From Chitinophagaceae bacterium (GTDB lineage: Bacteria > Bacteroidota > Bacteroidia > Chitinophagales > Chitinophagaceae), in NCBI GenBank assembly GCA_025351145.1, contig JANXWM010000781.1, positions 1 to 16,765 on the forward strand: a stretch of 16,765 nucleotides of DNA, written 5' to 3'. Under the pieces are notes generated by a model. It was given only the letters and a program-made list of their open reading frames with translations, had not been told where the DNA came from and ran no database searches. Positions 7,801 through 15,441 of this stretch are shown one piece after another; within the stretch, counting starts at the first letter, position 1; the number at the start of each line of letters is the position of its first letter. Both the position numbers and the translations under genes were made by a program.

Positions 7801-8407
7801 CAACATTTATCTGGAACTCTCTTTCCGGGGCACCAATTTCATCAACACGGTTTATCTGCGAAATACTTTCCAGGCTGTCTTGTATGTCGTCTGAATATTT
7901 CTTCAGTTGCATCAGATCGAAATTGCCGCTCACATTCACATACATGATGGGATAATCTGAAGTACTGATCTCCAGCACCGAAGGTTGTTGTGTAAGATCG
8001 TTGGGCAGGTCCTGTTTCGATTTATCCACCGCATCTTTTACTTTCTGCAGCGCCTCGTCCAATTTTACATCGGTACCAAACTCAACAATGATCACAGAAA
8101 AATCCTGCTGCGATGTACTGGTAACTTTATTAATTTTTACACCACTAATACTCTTTATCTGTTTTTCTATGGGCCGCGTTACAAGGTTCTCTATATCCTT
8201 AGGCGAGTTTCCAACATACACTGTTTGCACATATATCTGCGGTACTACTACATCAGGGTACTGTTCCTTCGGCAATGAAATAAACTGGTAAATACCAATA
8301 ATACTCACAATGAGCATCAGCAGGTAAATGGAAGTTTTATTATTGATACTCCATGTAGTGGGCCTGAACTGTTTAAACTTGTCCGTAAAATTTTCTAATG
8401 CGCTCAT
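4817..8407 (-). CDS. RND efflux permease (AcrB-like, HAE family)
   Basis: This is the inner-membrane proton-driven pump of a tripartite efflux system. From the ATG at 8407 it has 1196 residues. The first membrane helix follows WSINNKTSIY, and the first periplasmic porter domain starts with LPKEQYPDV. The TM4 motif GIIVDDAIVVIEN carries the two acidic relay residues (D420, D421), and TM10 GLAGIVVKNG carries the relay lysine (K1025), so proton coupling looks intact. It is about 150 residues longer than AcrB, partly through an inserted hydrophobic segment (about 530-564) between the two halves that could add two helices. An in-frame GTG at 8470 and ATG at 8455 would extend it by 21 or 16 residues, but those codons lie in the flanking repeat, and homologous starts I know lie near 8407. 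Last gene of the efflux operon. The substrate cannot be read from the sequence. Confidence 0.93.
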   Translation of the reverse strand: MSALENFTDKFKQFRPTTWSINNKTSIYLLMLIVSIIGIYQFISLPKEQYPDVVVPQIYVQTVYVGNSPKDIENLVTRPIEKQIKSISGVKINKVTSTSQQDFSVIIVEFGTDVKLDEALQKVKDAVDKSKQDLPNDLTQQPSVLEISTSDYPIMYVNVSGNFDLMQLKKYSDDIQDSLESISQINRVDEIGAPEREFQINVDRTRMQAAGVTYDDIANAVSRENVDISGGLLQVGNMKRNLQLKGQFKTSFDIEKVVLNNIRSSPIYLRDIATIKDTIKQSESYARLNGNPVITLSILKRPGENLIETSDNVKQVVERMKANQLPPKLDVVVTSDLSNATRTSLNDLVNSIVIGFILVLVILMFFMGVVNAFFVALSVPLSVFVAFMFMPAADIIVGTHVTLNFMVLFALLFALGIIVDDAIVVIENTHRIFSQGKGKLRSDKAAIMAAGEVFIPVLAGTLTTLAPFFPLLFWPGLIGKFMIYIPTILIFTLVASLIVAFIMNPVFAVDFMNHEDGEKESKTAIFKKPGLWIAIVLGVILDVFGQTFWGNLLFTLVILSLFNRFVLNDAINGFQKRALPWIMGHYESLLRWALKGWRPVYLLISMFVLLILSFLLFSIVNPPMGLFPKADPNQIYVYLKLPVGTDVDYTDSVTNTIEEKVNKVLGIDKAHNKTNPIVESVISNVAKGAGDPQNGDQSTHAEWGRVQVSFVEFSKRNGINSKPYLDSIRSAIKGIPGAEISVGQEAGGPPEEPPVNVEISSDDFDVLTKTASAFRYYLDSLQIPGIEELKMDVDLSNPEITLTVDRERCMREGLSSYQVGAEIRTALFGREVSKIKDGKDEYKIQLRNNELQRKDLTDLLNMSITFRDFATGAVKNVPITALVSFDYDNTLGSVKRKNYKRVITVRSNLLTEYQSKQSEVNQKIASAIQAYSVQKADGVTIQQTGANEQIAETMSFLVKAMAIAFLLILLILVIQFNSISKPVIIITEILFSIIGVILGFSFTGMEISVVMTGIGIVGLAGIVVKNGILVIEFTDELRSRGMKTRDAAIEAGKTRIIPVLLTALAAILALIPLGIGFNINFITLFSELNPHIFFGGDSASFWKPLSWTIIFGLAFAFFMTLFMVPSMYLIVERLRRPMRRMYGGKWVSFMGIPPLTLLFIPMVIVTSLYHRVLRKRRARKLKGNKNVNEAFIGSWF

Positions 8408-8449
8408 AAAATGCTTTTGAAATATTTTGGTATTATCTTTCTTTTCTTT

Positions 8450-8640
8450 GGGCATCGCCGGTTGTGTCACTCACTTGTACGTTCCGTCCGGAAGTCGGCA
8501 AGACCGAAAGTCCGAAAGAAGTTTGCAACAGCAGTAGTCTTTACTGACTTCCCGACTTTGCTGACTTGTATTCAATTGTACAAGTGTGCGACGCAACAGA
8601 AGCTTCATAGATATTCTGCTGCCTGGCTCATAAAAATTCT
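8450..8640. repeat. Composite inverted-repeat element, copy D, inside the efflux operon
   Basis: The right arm (8574-8640) is well preserved, with exact core GTGCGACGCAA at 8586-8596 followed by AGAAGCTTCATAG and TGCCTGGCTCA. The left arm (about 8450-8483) is degenerate: TTGTGTCACTCACTTGTACG differs at three positions from the common arm. The centre differs from copies A and G and is built from repeated GAAGTCGG / GACTTCCCGACTT sequences that can also pair. It lies between the adaptor stop and the permease start, so it is transcribed within the operon, and its left arm reaches the 5' end of the permease open frame. Confidence 0.7.
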
Positions 8641-8647
8641 TATTCCA

Positions 8648-9817
8648 TTATTTTGCAGCAACTGTTATTGGCTGCCCGTCAAATAAACCCTGGTAACCGT
8701 CTGTAATTATTTGATCACCGTTTTGCAAACCACTTTTTATTTCTATAAGATTGCTGTACAACTGACCAATCTCAACTGCTTTTTTCTTTGCGATCCATCT
8801 GCCATTTTCGTTTGCTGCAACCAGTACAAATTTTCCTTTCTCATCCGTCTGCAACGTGTTTACAGGAATCGTGATCGCATTGGTTGCTACATAATCCTGC
8901 AACTTAACAAGTGCCACCTGGTTTGGCCTGAGATCCTTATCTGACGGCAGTTTCGCATCAACATAAAATGACCGGCTGTTTGGATCAATTACTTTTCCTG
9001 AAACAGATGCAGTAGTGTTAATCGTTTTATTTGCATCAGGAAATGTAACCACCATTTTGGTTCCTGTATTGATGCGGTCTGCATAATTTTCGGGAACCTG
9101 TACACGTACTTTTAAACGGTCGTTATTTACAATGGCGATCTGCGGTGTTTGCCCTATCACACCTGCAAAAAATTCACCTACACGAATATTTACCTGCTCC
9201 GCAACACCAGAAACATCAGCATAAATATTGGTCATGCTCCATTGCTCTTTTATGGTAGCAATCTGATCGTTGATCTGATCTACATTTTGTTTTGCCTGTA
9301 CCAATTGTAATTCTGTTCCTATCTGCTGATCCCAAAGATTTTTTTGACGACGGTACAAGTCTTCTGCATAAGACAATTGTGTTTGTGCCTGCTGAAGATT
9401 TTTAAGATATACTGCATCATCAAGTTTTAATAACTGCTGACCTTTTCTCACCTGCTCGCCTTGCTTTACAAAAACCTGTTTTACCAGGCCACCTTGCCCA
9501 CGCGGAGAAACATAAGAAATATCTTCTGAAGCAACCAGCCCCTGCAGGTCTATATAATGTGTAAAAGTTCCTGCTGAAACAGAATCAATGGAAACAAGTT
9601 TTGTTTTCTCTGTTTTTGCTGCAGATGGATCAAGCTTTGCTATGTCTGCTTCAAGCTTTGTAATATCATCCCCGATTTTCTGTTGTTGTTTTTTCAGTTC
9701 TTCCAGTTGCGCTTTTTTAGCTGCAAGATCACCGCCTTTTGTTGCATCTTCTTTTGCACCGCATGATGCAAGGAAGAGTGCAGAACCAAATAAAATAATG
9801 TTTACGATCTTTTGCAT
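8648..9817 (-). CDS. Periplasmic adaptor lipoprotein of the RND system (HlyD/AcrA family)
   Basis: This 389-residue membrane fusion protein links the permease to the outer-membrane channel. A lipoprotein signal peptide ends in LASC with the lipidated cysteine at residue 19. A short extra coiled coil follows (about 34-64, rich in K, E, L and Q). The lipoyl-like half motif is at about 95-135 (GQGGLVKQVFVKQGEQVRKGQQLLKLDD). The helical hairpin spans about 138-195, and beta-barrel and membrane-proximal domains reach the C-terminus (ITDGYQGLFDGQPI). The length matches the AcrA family (about 380-400). The N-terminal coiled coil before the lipoyl domain is not part of the minimal AcrA fold but is frequent in Bacteroidota adaptors. 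It lies 26 bp after the TolC-like gene. Confidence 0.93.
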   Translation of the reverse strand: MQKIVNIILFGSALFLASCGAKEDATKGGDLAAKKAQLEELKKQQQKIGDDITKLEADIAKLDPSAAKTEKTKLVSIDSVSAGTFTHYIDLQGLVASEDISYVSPRGQGGLVKQVFVKQGEQVRKGQQLLKLDDAVYLKNLQQAQTQLSYAEDLYRRQKNLWDQQIGTELQLVQAKQNVDQINDQIATIKEQWSMTNIYADVSGVAEQVNIRVGEFFAGVIGQTPQIAIVNNDRLKVRVQVPENYADRINTGTKMVVTFPDANKTINTTASVSGKVIDPNSRSFYVDAKLPSDKDLRPNQVALVKLQDYVATNAITIPVNTLQTDEKGKFVLVAANENGRWIAKKKAVEIGQLYSNLIEIKSGLQNGDQIITDGYQGLFDGQPITVAAK

Positions 9818-9843
9818 ATTCTTATTCTTTATAATGTTATGAA

Positions 9844-11256
9844 CTATAATTTTCCAATGGCTTTCAGGTAATCAACCTTGGCAATAATAGCATTATACAA
9901 TGCATTTACATAATTGCTTTGTGCCACTCTAAGATCCGTTTGCGCATTGGTTATTTCTGTGTTGGAGCCTGTACCTATTTCGTATTTTTTCTTCGACTGG
10001 TCGTAAACTTTTTCAGCCAGTTCAATATTTTGCTGTTGAAAATCCAGCGTTTTAATGGCATTCTGGAAGTTATTAGTAGCCTGTGCAACTTCGTTGTCGA
10101 TTGATATTTTAAGGTTATCAATTTGATTTTCTGTTTGCTTCAGCTCAAGTTTGGATTTTTGAATACTCGCATCCTTGGCGAAGCCTGCAAAAATGGGTAC
10201 GTTAACACTTAACCCGATATAAGAACTACTAAACCAATCTCCTTTACCAAAGAAACTAAAATCATTGCGCTGGGCTATTTTACTGTATGCAGCATTAAGA
10301 TTGGCGGTTGGCAGTTTTGTTAATTTGTACCGCCGTATATTAAACTCATTCAATTTTTTGCCAAGAGAAAGATATTGATAATCGGGCCTGTCGGTGTACT
10401 CGTAAACGCCTTCGTTCAGCAGCCCTTCTTTTATTTTGTCAACAGTGATTTTTTCGCTGAGTACCAAAGTATCTTTTATAGGCATACCTATAAGCAGTTT
10501 CAGACCAAGATAGCCGTTGTCAATTGTCTTTTGCACAGCAGCCCTTTCGGTTTGCAGGTTCACCAACTGCACAGTAGCTTTATCTACATCTAACTTTTCT
10601 GTAAAACCATTTTTATATAATTCTTTGGTATCGTGCAGCAACTTCTCCAACCGCTCAATATTCGCATCCAGTTGATCTGTTTGTGTGGTACTTACTACAA
10701 GCTGATAATACACCTTATAAATATTTGCCTTTATACTTTCTGTGGTAACTTCTACAGCTTTTTGCTGAAAGTCTATAGATGCTTTTCTTGCCTGCAAACC
10801 CACGAAGACCTGGCCATCAAATAATATTTGAGTAAGCGTTACACCGGCAGATGCATTCCACTTTGTACCGAATGCTGCCTGTACAAAACCAAAATCTGAT
10901 GGAGAAACAATTGTGTTTCCATTACCATCTTTAACGCCTTCCTGTGCAAGCACTCCATAAGTTGCCGCGGCAATAAAATTGGGGAAACTCTGCACTGCCA
11001 CATTTGGATAAAAAGTAGAACCAAAACTTCCGTTGATCTGCGGAAGCGCCTGTGCTGTAATATTCTTATTGGTTTGTTCCTGTATCTGCACATCCAGCAA
11101 AGCATTTTTTACCTGCAGGTTATTTGCTTTACCATAATCAATACATTGCTGTATCGAAAACTCATTCTTTGTGGCTACAGCCTGCTGCGGAGGTTGAGCC
11201 TGCAGTTTTAATATTAATAAAAAAAACTGAAATGTTATTCCTAATCTGCGGTTCAT
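9844..11256 (-). CDS. TolC-like outer-membrane efflux channel
   Basis: This 470-residue protein has an N-terminal signal peptide (residues 1 to about 20, hydrophobic FQFFLLILKLQA). It then has the two-fold outer-membrane-efflux-protein layout of long helical barrels with short beta segments. The first half begins with FSIQQCIDYGKANNLQVKNA, and the second has YQYLSLGKKLNEFNIRRYKLTKLPTANL-type sequence, followed by heptad-rich helices. The end (QTDLRVAQSNYVNALYNAI...KAIGKL) is typical of the family. It forms the trimeric channel for the adaptor and permease encoded downstream. Its ATG overlaps the stop of the regulator gene by four bases (ATGA), suggesting translational coupling. Confidence 0.93.
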   Translation of the reverse strand: MNRRLGITFQFFLLILKLQAQPPQQAVATKNEFSIQQCIDYGKANNLQVKNALLDVQIQEQTNKNITAQALPQINGSFGSTFYPNVAVQSFPNFIAAATYGVLAQEGVKDGNGNTIVSPSDFGFVQAAFGTKWNASAGVTLTQILFDGQVFVGLQARKASIDFQQKAVEVTTESIKANIYKVYYQLVVSTTQTDQLDANIERLEKLLHDTKELYKNGFTEKLDVDKATVQLVNLQTERAAVQKTIDNGYLGLKLLIGMPIKDTLVLSEKITVDKIKEGLLNEGVYEYTDRPDYQYLSLGKKLNEFNIRRYKLTKLPTANLNAAYSKIAQRNDFSFFGKGDWFSSSYIGLSVNVPIFAGFAKDASIQKSKLELKQTENQIDNLKISIDNEVAQATNNFQNAIKTLDFQQQNIELAEKVYDQSKKKYEIGTGSNTEITNAQTDLRVAQSNYVNALYNAIIAKVDYLKAIGKL

Positions 11257-11882
11257 ACTGCTAATGATTTATTTTTTTGCCTTTGCAGGATATATTTTTC
11301 AATAAATTTTTTGCCTTTTGCCGTTGAAATCCCGTGAAGATAATGATGATATATTTCTGATGAAACTTTTAACAGGCTGTATTTTCCATAAGGGAAAAGA
11401 TCCTGGCTAAACATAATAAAGGAACTCTCAAGCCTGAACTTAGCCACAATATCAACATCTATCTCATTTCTGTACAATTCTTCCTGTATACCCCTGCGCA
11501 GGTTTTTTTTAATTATATCCAGCAGAAAAGTGTTTTTATGCTGCTTAAACTTGTCAAAGGTTTTGGGGTAAAATTTTTCCAAATCAAAAATGATCTGCGG
11601 GTTAAGGGAATCCATAACGGACTCCATCGAATCCATGTCTTTAAACATTTCATCAATTGCATTTTCAGCTTCATTGTTTTGCCTATTACATTCTGACTCC
11701 ATATAAGTCATCTCTCCCTGCATCACAGATTCTACCAATGCATCTTTATCTTCAAAAAACTGGTACAGCGTTTTTTTGCTAATACCCAATTGACCGGCAA
11801 TTTCATCCATCGTTACTGAGCGAAATCCGTAACGCATAAAAAGCTCCCTCGCTTTCTGTTGTATCCTTTCCTTCATTTCCAT
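11253..11882 (-). CDS. TetR/AcrR-family transcriptional regulator of the efflux operon
   Basis: This 209-residue regulator has an N-terminal TetR helix-turn-helix (about 5-53): ARELFMRYGFRSVTMDEIAGQLGISKKTLYQFFEDKDALVESVM. The C-terminal helical part is the ligand and dimer domain and is unlike well-known members, so the inducer cannot be predicted. It is the first gene of the operon, ahead of the channel, adaptor and permease genes, so it probably represses its own promoter and the pump. An inverted repeat at the promoter (11911-11938) is the likely binding site. ATG codons at 11882 and 11876 could both serve as start; the first is chosen because it is in frame and close to the promoter-like box. 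Confidence 0.92.
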   Translation of the reverse strand: MEMKERIQQKARELFMRYGFRSVTMDEIAGQLGISKKTLYQFFEDKDALVESVMQGEMTYMESECNRQNNEAENAIDEMFKDMDSMESVMDSLNPQIIFDLEKFYPKTFDKFKQHKNTFLLDIIKKNLRRGIQEELYRNEIDVDIVAKFRLESSFIMFSQDLFPYGKYSLLKVSSEIYHHYLHGISTAKGKKFIEKYILQRQKNKSLAV

Positions 11883-11901
11883 GCAAAATTATATAACGCC
11901 G

Positions 11902-11909
11902 CAAAACTA
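11902..11909 (-). promoter_or_regulatory. Promoter -7 box of the efflux operon
   Basis: On the minus strand this reads TAGTTTTG, a full TAnnTTTG match, placing the transcription start near 11896 and giving a leader of about 14 nt. A TTG lies upstream, within the inverted repeat, but at shorter spacing (15 bp) than usual. A second match, TAATTTTG nearer the start codon, would leave almost no leader. Confidence 0.45.
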
Positions 11910-11910
11910 T

Positions 11911-11938
11911 GGAAACTTTTTAATCAATTATAGTTTCC
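11911..11938. promoter_or_regulatory. Candidate TetR operator (inverted repeat)
   Basis: Seven-base arms GGAAACT and AGTTTCC are separated by 14 AT-rich bases containing TAAT-CA-ATTA, itself a small palindrome. It overlaps the spacer and upstream part of the operon promoter, where a bound repressor would block RNA polymerase. The first operon gene encodes a TetR protein, the usual autoregulated layout. Assignment is by position and symmetry only. Confidence 0.5.
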
Positions 11939-12030
11939 TGAAGATTTTTTAATTATTTAATTTTGCTTTTACGCGGTTCACAGATTTTTAAATTCCTAAA
12001 AACTATACCACCTCCTCGCAAATTATTCTT

Positions 12031-12038
12031 TACTTTAA
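12031..12038 (+). promoter_or_regulatory. Possible promoter box before the DUF502 gene
   Basis: TACTTTAA, the same octamer found before the gene at 2373, lies 16 bp before the ATG at 12055 and would give a leader of about ten nucleotides. A better consensus match, TAATTTTG at 11958-11965, is further upstream, and either could be used. Neither has a clear -33 TTG. Confidence 0.3.
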
Positions 12039-12054
12039 GCCAAAATAAATTAAA

Positions 12055-12717
12055 ATGACAAACGGGAAACGCCCTAAAGAAACATCCCTGCATTGGAAAA
12101 AACTGTTGCAGTTTTTTTTCCAGGGACTTGTAATTATTGCGCCTGTGGGCATTACAATTTATGCAGTAATCTGGCTGTTCAATACGGTTGACAGTATTCT
12201 TCCAAATATTCTCTATTCGCTTTTCCCGCATCTTTTCGAAACAGGAACAGGTGGCGAACTAAGAAAATTTCCAGGTCTCGGTTTTGTGGTGGTTATACTT
12301 ATTGTAATGCTTGTGGGCAGGGTCTCTTCGTCTTTTGTAATGAGCCGCCTGGTTGACTTGCTCGATGGCCTGCTGGAACGTACTCCCGGCATTAAACTTA
12401 TATATACATCCGTAAAAGATTTTCTTGAAGCCTTCACAGGTAACAAACGCAAATTCGATAAACCCGTTTTGGTAAGCGTCGATGCAAACGATGTCTGGCG
12501 CATCGGTTTCATCACAAAAGAGGATGCTGTTGATTTTGAACTCACCGATTATTCTGTAGTTTATATTCCTTTGTCGTATGCACTAACCGGTGTAACATAT
12601 TTTGTACCAAAACAAAAAATAAAGCTCTTGAACAATATCAGTTCGGCTGAGGCCATGAAGTTTGCAGTATCCGGCGGCGTGGCTGAATTAGACGATCAGG
12701 CTGAAAAACAGCATTAA
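12055..12717 (+). CDS. DUF502 family inner-membrane protein
   Basis: This 220-residue protein matches the DUF502 (COG2928) pattern. A short polar N-terminus precedes a first membrane segment (about 20-45, FFQGLVIIAPVGITIYAVIWLF), with a second at about 76-95 (GLGFVVVILIVMLVGRV). The conserved motif ERTPGIKLIYTSVKDFLEAF follows at about 116-135. The rest is a soluble domain (VSVDANDVWRIGFITKE, VVYIPLSYALTGVTYFVP). The biochemical role of the family is unknown. It is divergent from the efflux operon regulator, sharing a 172-bp intergenic region, but nothing links it functionally to the pump. The ATG at 12055 fits the family start. Confidence 0.9.
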   Translation: MTNGKRPKETSLHWKKLLQFFFQGLVIIAPVGITIYAVIWLFNTVDSILPNILYSLFPHLFETGTGGELRKFPGLGFVVVILIVMLVGRVSSSFVMSRLVDLLDGLLERTPGIKLIYTSVKDFLEAFTGNKRKFDKPVLVSVDANDVWRIGFITKEDAVDFELTDYSVVYIPLSYALTGVTYFVPKQKIKLLNNISSAEAMKFAVSGGVAELDDQAEKQH

Positions 12718-12723
12718 TACAAT

Positions 12724-12780
12724 ATTTTTTAGCCGTCTGGAGTTTTTATGGCATCGCCGCTTGCCACGCTCGGTTCACGG
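12724..12780. repeat. Degenerate dispersed repeat, copy E
   Basis: In reverse orientation, a T-run with AGCCGTCTGG is followed by ATGGCATCGCCGCTTGCCACGC. This lines up with the arm of copies B and D (GGTATCGGCAATTGCGTCGC and GGCATCGCCGGTTGTGTCAC). The core is damaged. The rest of the gap up to serC (12781-12980) shows no clear feature; the T-rich TATTTTG at 12955-12961 could be an imperfect -7 box for serC. Confidence 0.4.
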
Positions 12781-12980
12781 TTCTTCTTTTATAGCATCTT
12801 AAGGCTGCACTTATCACAAAAGGTTTTGGTAAATAGCCTGTTATTTCCTGAATAGATAAAATATTACTGCTAAAAAAGCATTTACACTTTACTATCCGCG
12901 GAAGCAATTCAATTACTTCCGGTATTAACAACCACCTATTCTGTACAATTCCTTTATTTTGCAGTTTTAATAAAGCGGAT

Positions 12981-14051
12981 ATGAAGATGCATAATTTCAA
13001 TTCAGGCCCGTCAATACTTCCGCAGGAAGTGTTACAGCAGGCTTCAGAAGCAATCATCAATTTTAATAATACAGGTTTATCCTTACTCGAAATAGGCCAC
13101 CGTACAAACTGGTTTGGCGAAGTAATGACAGAAGCAATAAACCTGGTAAAAGAACTCATGCAGCTTGGCAGCGACCATGACGTACTGTTTCTTCATGGCG
13201 GTGCGTCAACACAATTCATGCAGGTGCCAATGAACCTTTTAGATGATGGCGAAATTGCAGCTTATTGCGACAATGGCATTTGGGGTGTTAAAGCCATAAA
13301 GGAAGCAAAGCTGTTTGGCAATGTAAACGTGGTGGCTTCCTCAAAAGACAAAAATCATTCATACATAGTAAAAGATTTTGCGGTTCCCGCTGATTCGAAA
13401 TACCTGCATTATACCACCAACAATACAGTAGAAGGAACCGAATGGCACCATATTCCTGAAACAACCGTACCACTTGTAGCGGACATGAGCAGTGATATTT
13501 TCAGCCGCCCATTCGATTTTTCAAAATTTGGTTTGATCTATGCCGGTGCGCAAAAAAATATGGGTGCAGCAGGTGTTAACCTTGTGGTTATCAGAAAAGA
13601 TGTTTTAGGTAAAGTAAAGCGGCCCATTCCCTCCATCATGGATTACCGCAACCATATAGAAGCAGGTTCTTTATTAAATACGCCGCCTGTTTTTGCAGTG
13701 TATGTTGCCCTGCTTACTTTAAGATGGATAAAGAAAGAAGGTGGCCTTGTAGAAATGGGAAAAAGGGCCAAAGAAAGAGCTGATCTTTTTTACAATACTT
13801 TAGACGCGCTTCCGTTTTATACTCCCATTGTAGCTCGTGAAGACAGGAGCCTGATGAATGCAACCTTTGGTATACAGCAACCAGAACAGGAAAAAGAATT
13901 TCTTGATCTTTGCAAAGCAAATGGTATGGTTGGGGTAAAGGGCCATAGAAGCGTTGGCGGTTTAAGGGTAAGTATGTACAACGCTTTGCCACTGAGCAGT
14001 GTTGAAGAAATGTGTAAGCTGATGCGCCACTTTGCAGAAAAGTATGCTTAG
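12981..14051 (+). CDS. serC: Phosphoserine aminotransferase
   Basis: This is the PLP-dependent cytoplasmic enzyme that converts 3-phosphohydroxypyruvate and glutamate to phosphoserine and 2-oxoglutarate; the same enzyme acts in pyridoxal phosphate synthesis. At 356 residues it matches the family (about 360). It starts with the conserved HNFNSGPSILP and has the phosphate-binding HGGAS segment (72-76) and W101. The cofactor-contacting aspartate in ADMSSD is D168, and the Schiff-base lysine is K192 in YAGAQKNMG. GHRSVGG and a C-terminal MxxF-type end close the fold. ATG codons at 12981 and 12987 are both possible starts. A DUF1015 gene follows, a neighbour often seen with serine-pathway genes in Bacteroidota, but serA is not between them. 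Confidence 0.97.
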   Translation: MKMHNFNSGPSILPQEVLQQASEAIINFNNTGLSLLEIGHRTNWFGEVMTEAINLVKELMQLGSDHDVLFLHGGASTQFMQVPMNLLDDGEIAAYCDNGIWGVKAIKEAKLFGNVNVVASSKDKNHSYIVKDFAVPADSKYLHYTTNNTVEGTEWHHIPETTVPLVADMSSDIFSRPFDFSKFGLIYAGAQKNMGAAGVNLVVIRKDVLGKVKRPIPSIMDYRNHIEAGSLLNTPPVFAVYVALLTLRWIKKEGGLVEMGKRAKERADLFYNTLDALPFYTPIVAREDRSLMNATFGIQQPEQEKEFLDLCKANGMVGVKGHRSVGGLRVSMYNALPLSSVEEMCKLMRHFAEKYA

Positions 14052-14100
14052 CAGCAGGATGAAATTTTTGAAGGGCTGCTGAAGCTCAGTAAAGTGATAA

Positions 14101-14165
14101 AGTACAAGAGTGCGACGCAAGTAAAGTGTCATAGAAAATCAGAAAGCCAGGTCCAAAAAAATATA
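14101..14165. repeat. Dispersed repeat, solo arm, copy F
   Basis: This is a forward-orientation arm: AGTACAAGAGTGCGACGCAA, then GTAAAG, GTCATAGAAAA, AAAGCCAGGTCCAAAAAA. The core GTGCGACGCAA is exact at 14110-14120. It occupies most of the 154-bp gap between serC and the DUF1015 gene, ending about 40 bp before the latter's ATG. Confidence 0.75.
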
Positions 14166-14205
14166 ATAACCTGAACATCCAAAAAAACACAAACAGCAGA
14201 AATTC

Positions 14206-15441
14206 ATGAGTATTATAAAACCATTTAAAGCTTTAAGGCCACAGGCGCAATTTGCAAAACAGGTTGCCAGCAAGCCTTATGATGTATTGAACAGCACCGA
14301 AGCAAGGATTGAGGCAAGGGGCAACCACAGCAGTTTTTTACATATTACCAAAAGTGAAATAGACCTTGCGGAAAATATTGACATACACAGCCAGGAAGTT
14401 TATGAACGGGCAAAGGAAAACCTTACTGCATTTATAAAAAGAGATATACTGTTCAGGGAAAATAAGGAATGCTATTATGTTTACAGACTTATTATGGATG
14501 GCCGCAGCCAGACAGGTTTGGTATGTGTAAGCAGTATTGATGATTATGAAAATGACATTATAAAAAAGCATGAATTTACAAGACCCGAAAAAGAGCAGGA
14601 CCGCATTAATCATATAAAAACTACCGGTGCACAAACAGGCAATGTTTTTCTTGCATACAGGAATGTAGCAGCACTTGATGCGATTATTGAAAAATGCGTT
14701 AGCACTAAAACGGCTATATATAATTTTTTAGCTGAGGATGGTATTGAACATGCGGTATGGATCCTCAACGATACGGATACCATAAGCACCATTTCAAAAA
14801 TTTTTGAAGAAGATGTTCCCTGCACTTATATAGCCGATGGCCATCATCGTGCTGCATCTGCAGCAAAAGTGAGGAAGACGCTGGGCGGCAATGCAACCAC
14901 AAACGCCAACTATTTTCTTACCACACTTTTCCCTGCAAGCCAGCTACAGATAATGGATTATAACCGTGTGATTAAAAACCTGAATGGTTTAACTGTTGCT
15001 GATTTTCTCGCTGCTCTTGGGCAGGATTTTATGGTAGAAGAAAATGGAACCGAAGCAGTTAAACCACAGGCATTGCATGAGTTTGGCTTTTATGCGGATA
15101 AAACCTGGTACAAGCTTATAGCAAAACCAGGCACTTATTCCGAAGACCCGATTGGAGTGCTGGATGTAACTATTCTGCAAAACAATATATTGGGTAAATT
15201 GCTGAATATTCTTGACCAGCGCACAGATAAAAATATTGATTTTGTTGGTGGCATCCGTGGCCTTGGCGAATTGGAAAAAAGAGTTAACAGCGGCGAAATG
15301 GCAGCAGCATTCAGCCTTTATCCTGTAAGTATAGAACAATTGTTTTCTATTGCAGATACCGGAAATGTAATGCCGCCAAAGAGTACCTGGTTCGAGCCAA
15401 AATTAAGAGATGGTTTACTTACACATTTGATATACGAATGA
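14206..15441 (+). CDS. DUF1015 family protein
   Basis: This 411-residue cytoplasmic protein carries the family's signatures: KPYDVLN near the N-terminus (23-29), KHEFTRPEKEQDR (121-133) and ADGHHRAASA (210-219). The histidines and acidic residues in the last two look like an active or nucleotide-binding site. DUF1015 is uncharacterised. As I recall it is related to the ParB/sulfiredoxin-like fold, which includes serine kinases, and it often lies beside serA and serC, so a role in serine or phosphoserine metabolism is a reasonable but unproven guess. It follows serC on the same strand and overlaps the next gene by four bases. The start at 14206 matches the family's short N-terminus (IIKPFKALRP). 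Confidence 0.92.
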   Translation: MSIIKPFKALRPQAQFAKQVASKPYDVLNSTEARIEARGNHSSFLHITKSEIDLAENIDIHSQEVYERAKENLTAFIKRDILFRENKECYYVYRLIMDGRSQTGLVCVSSIDDYENDIIKKHEFTRPEKEQDRINHIKTTGAQTGNVFLAYRNVAALDAIIEKCVSTKTAIYNFLAEDGIEHAVWILNDTDTISTISKIFEEDVPCTYIADGHHRAASAAKVRKTLGGNATTNANYFLTTLFPASQLQIMDYNRVIKNLNGLTVADFLAALGQDFMVEENGTEAVKPQALHEFGFYADKTWYKLIAKPGTYSEDPIGVLDVTILQNNILGKLLNILDQRTDKNIDFVGGIRGLGELEKRVNSGEMAAAFSLYPVSIEQLFSIADTGNVMPPKSTWFEPKLRDGLLTHLIYE

